Below, one piece after another: positions 35,052 through 40,878 of a stretch of DNA of 40,878 nucleotides (its first letter is position 1; each line of letters starts with the position of its first letter). Made by a program: the position numbers and the translations under genes. Origin of the DNA: Collodictyon triciliatum. Taxonomy: Eukaryota > CRuMs. A model generated the notes under the pieces. The model saw only the letters and a program-made list of their open reading frames with translations, was not told the origin of the DNA and searched no databases. The DNA lies in the NCBI GenBank assembly GCA_043381765.1, contig JBHJMP010000864.1, positions 1 through 40,878 of the forward strand. The letters run 5' to 3'.

Positions 35052-36910
35052 TATATTTTTTGCTTGACTCTGGATGTTGATAAAAATGTTTTTAGAAAAG
35101 AGATAAAAAAGAGAGAATAAAAGAGAGAGAATAAAAGAGAGAGAATAAAAGAGAGAGAATAAAAGAGAGAGAATAAAAGAGAGAGAATAAAAGAGAGAGA
35201 ATAAAAGAGAGAGAATAAAAGAGAGAGAATAAAAGAGAGAGAATAAAAGAGAGAATAAAAGAGAAAAAGAGAGAATAAAAAAGAGAATAAAAAAAGAGAG
35301 AAAAAAAGAGAAAAAAAGAGAAAAAAAGAGAGAGAAAAAGAGAGAAAAGAGAGAAAAAGAAGAAAAAAGAGAGAAAAAAAGGAGAAAAAAGGAGAAAAAA
35401 AGGAGAAAAAAAGAGAGAAAAAAAGAGAGAAAAAAAGAGAGAAAAAAAAGAAGAGAGAAAAAAAAGAAGAGAGAAAAAAAGAAGAGAAAAAAAAAGAAGA
35501 GAAAAAAAGAGAAAAAGAGAGAAAAAGAGAGAGAAAAAGAGAGAGAAAAAGAGAGAGAAAAAGAGAAAAAAAAGAGAAAAGAAAGAGAAAAAAAAGAGAG
35601 AAAAAAAGAGAGAAAAAAAGAGAGAAAAAAAGAGAAAAAGAGAGAAAAAGAGAGAAAAAGAGAGAGAAAAAGAGAGAAAAAGAGAGAAAAAGAGAGAAAA
35701 AAAGAGAGAAAAAAAGAGAGAAAAAAAGAGAGAAAAGAAAGAGAAAAAAAAGAGAGAAAAAAAGAGAGAAAAAAAGAGAGAGAAAAGAAGAGAAAAAGAG
35801 AGAAAAAAAGAGAAAAAAAGAGAGAAAAAAAGAGAGAGAAAAGAAGAAAAAAAGAGAGAAAAAAAGAGAGAAAAAAAGAGAGAAAAAAAAGGAGAAAAAA
35901 AGAGAGAAAAAAAAGGAGAAAAAAAGAGAGAGAAAAAAGGAGAAAAAAAAGAGAGAAAAAAAGAGAGAAAAGAAAGAGAGAAAAAAAGAAGAGAGAAAAA
36001 AAGAGAGAGAAAAAGAGAGAGAAAAAGAGAGAGAACATAAAATTAGAAAGAAGGCAGGGTTAGCGACGTGATATAAGCATAAGAGGCCGCATAAACAATC
36101 ATCTGAAAAGCTAGTGCCGACTAGTCGCCGCTTGACCACCCCTCCCTCCTAGCGTCAAAACTTTGCAAACATCACAAGCGCTGCATGCATGTATTGGGCG
36201 TTCCACTGCACCAAGCGGAGCACCCACAAAACTATTCCACACCCAAACTGACACAGCATCAGCCACAGTCGCGCCACACACCCCGGAATTCGGGAATCAC
36301 GTCACTCCCAAACTAGAGACAGGCACTTTTACAGCCAACTTCACAGAAAATGGGCCGCATTCCCGGAACCCATGCAGTCCCGCTCAATTATGCGCCACTG
36401 GAAATATCAAATTTCCCGCAATCATGGGAATGCGCGCATGCTTGTGTGTTTGGGGTTTGAGGCTTGTGTGTGGCTTTGGTGATCGCCCTTTTCGATCTTT
36501 CAGTTTTTTTTTTTTGACTGGTTAGGTTGGACGAATTGGTCGCTCAATGAGACACCAAAGCACAAGAGGAACGCCATCGCAGTGATTAACCTCGAGTGCG
36601 AAACACTATTCTCGGGGAGCCACGAGGGCGACTCTTCACTCTGCCATTCTGCGAAAAGATGTGCTCCGCTCTGAAGAGACATTCGTCTCTCTCTTGTTTC
36701 AAGACACGAGATACGCTGAACGACTCTTGAAAAGTCATCTGCGACTCCCTCAAACCCCACGCTACGCTTTCATGCCTGATTTATGAGACACAGGCGACTA
36801 TTCTCTGCTCATTCAGCGCTTGCCAACGTGCTGGCTCACCAGAATCAAAGAAACGAAACACTCTTCTTTTTTGCTTTTTTTTTTTCGGCACGACAACGTG
36901 GGAAGAGAAG
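35052..36910. promoter_or_regulatory. Shared divergent upstream region of squalene synthase and HMG-CoA reductase
   Basis: The only sequence between the two head-to-head start codons. The squalene-synthase-proximal half is a purine repeat (35101-36036). The HMGR-proximal half (36037-36910) is complex and moderately GC-rich, and probably holds both core promoters and UTRs. TCACGTCA at 36299-36306 is an E-box/CRE-like octamer. I cannot assign a sterol element with confidence. No convincing gene lies inside; open frames at 36163-36525 and 36500-36760 lack splice or motif support. Confidence 0.55.
35101..36036. repeat. Long polypurine (A/G) satellite with a 14-bp tandem core
   Basis: Begins with about ten copies of a 14-base unit AATAAAAGAGAGAG (about 35115-35260). 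It then degenerates into GAGAGAAAAA-type repeats, almost pure purine on the + strand for about 750 bases. It starts about 50 bases upstream of the squalene synthase ATG. The Leu/Phe/Ser-rich minus-strand frames running through it into the start codon are artefacts. Confidence 0.95.
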
Positions 36911-39831
36911 ATGGAAGTTCAATCAGCAAACTCTCACACTTTAATCAAAGCCAGAATGATGCTCCCAACGCCGTACTTTGCCGCGGCCCTTCTGGCCTTT
37001 ATCATCTTTTGTGTCTTTATGCACATCTTCTTTGTGGTCTTTTTCGACAAGGACGAAGCCGGCAAAGACGCCGCCTCTCCAAAGCGCACATTGTGGCAGT
37101 CGTTCTGGCGTGTAAGTTCTTCTGCCTTGCCTTGCCTTGTCTACTGTCCAAACTACTGACTCGTTTTTCTTCCTCTTTATTTTCGGTGCAGGTGATCACG
37201 CTAGGCGTTGCCATGAGTCCACCTGCTGCCAACACGGCCGCAACAGCTTCTGCATCTTCCTCGGCCTCGGCCTCTGCTTCGGCAAGTGCAAAGGCCGATT
37301 CCACTGCCTCCCCGGCCGTGGCTGCGCACAAGCTGGGCGGACGCAGAGAGACCTTCTCGCCCTCCAGCACTACTCAGGTGGCCGAGACGCTGACTGTGTC
37401 TGCAGACCAACTGGCTGACATGAGCGATGTGGAGATCACTGCCCTGGCCACGACTGGCAGGGCCACACACCACTCGTTTGAAAAGACGCTTGGTGATCTC
37501 GCCCGTGCTGTGAAGCTGCGTCGCGCGGTTATCGGTTTGTCGAGTTTTATGCCACGCCCGTTTATCTCTCTCTCTCTCTCTTTTCTTTTATATTTTCTTC
37601 TCTATTCTTCTTTTCAAGCTTGAGCAGCTGCTTCAAAGAGTGTCTTATTTGCCGCCTTGTGCTTGTCTGGTGACATACGAAATATCACTGTAGAAAACGA
37701 GTGCGGCCGATCACTGGCAAACGTCCCCCACGAGCACTACGACTACAAGACGGTCTATGGAGCCTGTTGTGAGAATGTGATCGGGTATTTACTGGACAGA
37801 TACCGCTCTCCTCTTATTCCAACGCGTATTTGTATGTTTTCTGTTCCATTCCTGTCATGATCGGCCCCATTCCAGGTACATCCCGATCCCACTTGGTGTT
37901 GCCGGCCCACTCATGATCGACGGAAAGAAATATACACTGCCTTTGGCCACCACAGAGGGCGCGTTGGTTGCTAGCACAAACCGAGGCTGCAAGGCGATCA
38001 ATCTCGGAGGTATCATTTGACAGTTACATATCTAACATTCCTGGCGACGTGTCATTGCAAGTGCGAACAAAACTCAACGGCTTGAGCAGGTGGCGCATGG
38101 ACTCAAGTTTTGAAGGATGGCATGACCCGCGGTCCTGTTGTCAAGTTCCCAAGTGCCCGTAGAGCTGCAGCGCTTATTCATTGGATTCAAGAGGCTGAAA
38201 ACTACGTAATGTGAAATCATATCCCTTTCAGTTGTCCTTCGTCTGGTTCATAACCATTCGTTCCTAATATGTCGAACTGAATATAATAACAATTTATTTC
38301 CAAAAAAGAAGAAAATAGAAGCCAACATCTAATGTTCACGATTCTGCTGCCTTTGCTATTTTTTTAAACGTGTGTGGCCTTTCTAAATTGGAGCATGATA
38401 AATACAGAAAATCCTCTGTGATGCCTTTGCCTCTACGTCCTCTTACGCTCGTGTCCAATCTATCCAGCCTAACATCGCTGGAAAGCAAGTGTTCCTTCGT
38501 ATCAGGTACTTCTCAAATCTGATTAGAAGAGACACCCAAATCACAACTGGATTAACTGGGGACGTGAACACGAAACCACAAGAGCGTTATTTGTATCTGT
38601 TGATTGAGAAATCCAAGTGTATCATCTACCGGATGGATACATGAACAAGAGCCAACCTTTCCTTCTACTTCTAATTAAAAAAATATATATGTATATGCAT
38701 ATATATATACTAATCATGTTTATATAGAGCTACTACCGGTGACGCGATGGGCATGAATATGATTTCCAAAGGTGTCCAGAAAGCCATGGAGGTTCTGGAG
38801 GAGAAATTCCCCGACATGGAGCTTGTCAGGTTAGTAAACCTTGCAGTTTCCAGTACGACTTTGTTCTTTAGATTCTTCCGTGATACATTTACAATAATAT
38901 CCTACTCAAACATAACTATCGGGGTGAATACCATCATATATCCACAAATTCCAACTTATCTGGTGGATTAAAAAAAGACTTGAATATACAGTATCAGCGG
39001 AAATTTCTGCTGTGACAAGAAGCCGGCTGCTGTGAACTGGATCGAAGGTCGCGGAAAGAGTGTTGTGGCAGAGGCCATCATCCCCGGTGAGGTTGTGCGC
39101 AGCGTTCTCAAGACTGAAGTAGCGCGTATCGTCGAAGTCAACATCTCAAAGAATCTGATCGGCTCCGCAATGGCTGGCTCCATCGGTACCGACTCACCAT
39201 TCCCCTGCACTCGGAGCAAAAGCCTCCTCCTTCCTGAACTCATAAGAGCCATCTTTTTCTCATATCTATACATATTTTTAATTTTCTTTACATCACCGCA
39301 TCCACAGGCGGCTTCAACGCACACAGCGCCAACCTCGTCACGGCGATCTATCTCGCCTGCGGGCAAGACCCTGCGCAGAACGTAGAGAGCTCCAACTGCA
39401 TGACCCTGATGGAAAGGTGAACTGAATCCCTGTCCATCTAAGGCACACACAGAAAAACAATCACAGACAGCACTGCACTGGATGAATACGTTTTCATATA
39501 TGGCATTCTTGCGCTAACCCTGAGACACCCGGGAAACACGCACAGCATCAACGAGGGCCGCGACCTGCACATCTCATGCTCCATGCCATCCATCGAGGTG
39601 GGCACAGTCGGGGGCGGAACAGTTCTCCTGCCGCAGTCCAACTGCCTTGAGATGCTCGGTGTCAAAGGAGCCGCCTCAGTCCCTGGCGAAAACGCCCGCC
39701 AACTTGCCCGCATCGTCTGCTCCACCGTCATGGCCGGTGAGCTGTCCCTCATGGCCGCCCTCTCGGCAGGCCACCTTGTAAAGAGCCACATGGCACACAA
39801 CCGCAGCAGCAACAAGCTCACCACAAACTGA
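36911..39831 (+). CDS. HMGR: 3-hydroxy-3-methylglutaryl-CoA reductase (class I)
   Basis: NADPH-dependent reduction of HMG-CoA to mevalonate. Ten exons, all GT-AG with agreeing phase: 36911-37111, 37192-37534, 37694-37784, 37876-38009, 38090-38205, 38408-38505, 38728-38829, 38992-39185, 39308-39416, 39546-39831; 1674 nt, 557 aa. The N terminus has one membrane span (about residues 17-43, [20 protein letters not shown]) rather than the 8-span sterol-sensing domain of animals and fungi. An Ala/Ser-rich linker follows. The catalytic domain from about residue 165 has [31 protein letters not shown] (catalytic Glu), [31 protein letters not shown] (catalytic Lys), ACGQDPAQN (Asp), [13 protein letters not shown] and [14 protein letters not shown] (His). 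All key residues are intact. Exons are GC-richer than introns. It is divergent from squalene synthase. Confidence 0.97.
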
Positions 39832-40220
39832 GGCCCCCTCAAACTCTGCACACACGCACACGCACGACTCCTTCTGCGCGCCTCCGCACTCCCTGGAAAG
39901 AGGCCGCTGCAACGAAGACAAACAAACTAAATAACATGTTTTATCACCCAATCTCCCCGGGTCTCTTCCCTCCGCAATCTGTCCTCACCATAATCCCACC
40001 AAGCATCTCTTATTTCCTTCTTGTCCCTCCCGTTTGTTGTCTCGCCGGCCGACAGGAGAGAATCGGGGGCTAACTTATCACAACCACCGCCCCTGCTTCT
40101 GTCCCACACCCCTCCAAACACGCGAGACGAGCCGCAAATAAAACATACAAATCCCCGCACGAACAATATCGCCCTGCTCTGTGGCTGCTGCGTGTTCATT
40201 GAGCCACACGGCATGTCGAC
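39832..40220. other. Convergent 3' spacer
   Basis: 389 bases between the HMGR stop and the stop of the minus-strand gene at the right edge. C-rich and CA-rich on the + strand, presumably 3' UTRs. No feature recognised. Confidence 0.5.
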
Positions 40221-40661
40221 TCAGTTGAAGCCGGGTCTGCCCTGCGGCGGGCCGTACTGCGCCATGGCCGGGCCGTATCCGCCGGGGCCTGCGTGTGGTG
40301 GGAACCCTGCGCTGTAGCCGCCGCCTGAGTACGGAGGAGCAGGAGCGGCCAGAGCTGTGTGCGCAGACTATGTGTGAGAGGGCGAGTCGAATGGGGTTGG
40401 GGATTGGGGTATTGAAGCAACCTAAAGTCTTCAGAATCCGCACGTCTTCCTCGATTTTCCCGATGGTCGTGTTGAGTCTCAGCAGTGTTTGGTTCATCAC
40501 GTCGATTGTATGCTGTGTGGCGCGCGTTACTTGGTTTACATGTGTTCATTTGTTCATTGATTATTTTTGTTTGGGAGGTCAGTGAGAGGAGCAATCTGGT
40601 GTACTTACCGTTAACGTAGCTTCGAAGTTGGGTAGACTCTTAGCCGAGGTGCTTGGCTGTC
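40221..40661 (-). CDS. Partial coiled-coil protein with Gly/Pro/Tyr-rich C terminus (5' end outside window)
   Basis: Three 3' exons in consistent phase: 40661-40609 (QPSTSAKSLPNFEATLT), 40512-40422 (HTIDVMNQTLLRLNTTIGKI, EEDVRILKTL, a coiled-coil helix) and 40354-40221 (LAAPAPPYSGGGYSAGFPPH to GPPQGRPGFN, TGA). The tail resembles low-complexity PYGG-type tails of trafficking or RNA-binding proteins. The coil is reminiscent of small subunits of multisubunit coiled-coil complexes, but I cannot name it. The first exon here begins in phase 1 after an acceptor, so more coding lies to the right beyond the GT repeat. Confidence 0.65.
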
Positions 40662-40782
40662 CTGTGTGTTGGAGGGAGCGAGGTTTTAGAATTAGAATTG
40701 GAGTGAGGCAAATGTTAAGACATAATACTAATGCAGAAAGGGGTGGCAAAATAGATCAAGATATGTGTAAAAATCTGCCATG

Positions 40783-40878
<96 letters not shown>
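40783..40878. repeat. (GT)n dinucleotide microsatellite at window edge
   Basis: 48 uninterrupted GT units running to the end of the window, inside or upstream of the partial minus-strand gene. It is likely an assembly break point. Confidence 0.97.

Noticed and set aside
34902-36139. Long minus-strand frames of 360-380 codons made of Leu/Phe/Ser
   Set aside because: They translate the purine satellite; one fuses in frame to the squalene synthase start by chance. Composition is pure repeat with no conservation expected.

Overview
This is an intron-rich, AT-rich nuclear eukaryotic segment packed with simple-sequence repeats and containing two assembly gaps. It encodes a tRNA-modification enzyme, an axonemal dynein light-chain-domain protein with a neighbouring axoneme-type coiled-coil protein, a multipass membrane cyclic-nucleotide phosphodiesterase, squalene synthase and HMG-CoA reductase. 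Together these point to a unicellular eukaryote that makes a flagellum at some stage and uses the mevalonate/sterol pathway. I cannot place it firmly. The repeat load, small GT-AG introns and membrane-type PDE would fit a rhizarian/foraminiferan-like or other free-living protist as well as a zoosporic opisthokont. Most gene models below were assembled by hand from exon translations, splice signals and phase agreement, so internal boundaries are provisional.

Layout. 1-547: T/G low-complexity DNA. 548-3175 (+): TRMO-type tRNA-A37 methyltransferase, about 10 exons. 3176-4127: convergent intergenic spacer with a TTTC microsatellite. 4128-7702 (-) and 8013-14719 (-): two head-to-tail genes, a coiled-coil protein with a conserved C-terminal domain and an AXDND1-like protein; they might be a single transcription unit. 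14720-16012: spacer. 16013-21364 (-): PDE with an N-terminal membrane domain. 21365-22816: C/T-rich repeats, a 288-base gap and a hexamer repeat. 22817-27768, 27810-29503, 29831-31323 and 31345-32394 (all +): four genes I do not recognise. 32666-35051 (-): squalene synthase. 35052-36910: divergent promoter region with about 0.94 kb of almost pure purine DNA. 36911-39831 (+): HMG-CoA reductase, 557 aa with every splice phase consistent. 40221 to the right edge (-): 3' part of a coiled-coil protein with a Gly/Pro/Tyr-rich tail, ending in a GT microsatellite.

Functional themes. HMG-CoA reductase (the committing step of the mevalonate pathway) and squalene synthase (the first committed sterol step) lie head to head and share one 1.86 kb upstream region. 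The AXDND1-like gene, its neighbour and the cyclic-nucleotide PDE lie on the same strand over about 17 kb and suggest a flagellar/cyclic-nucleotide neighbourhood; that link is inference from proximity only.

Splicing. Most junctions are GT-AG with consistent phase. Exceptions are a probable GC-AG intron in TRMO, very short exons (12-15 nt), very short introns (36-66 nt), and several junctions that miss by one base. The last group is either assembly indels or unrecognised splicing.
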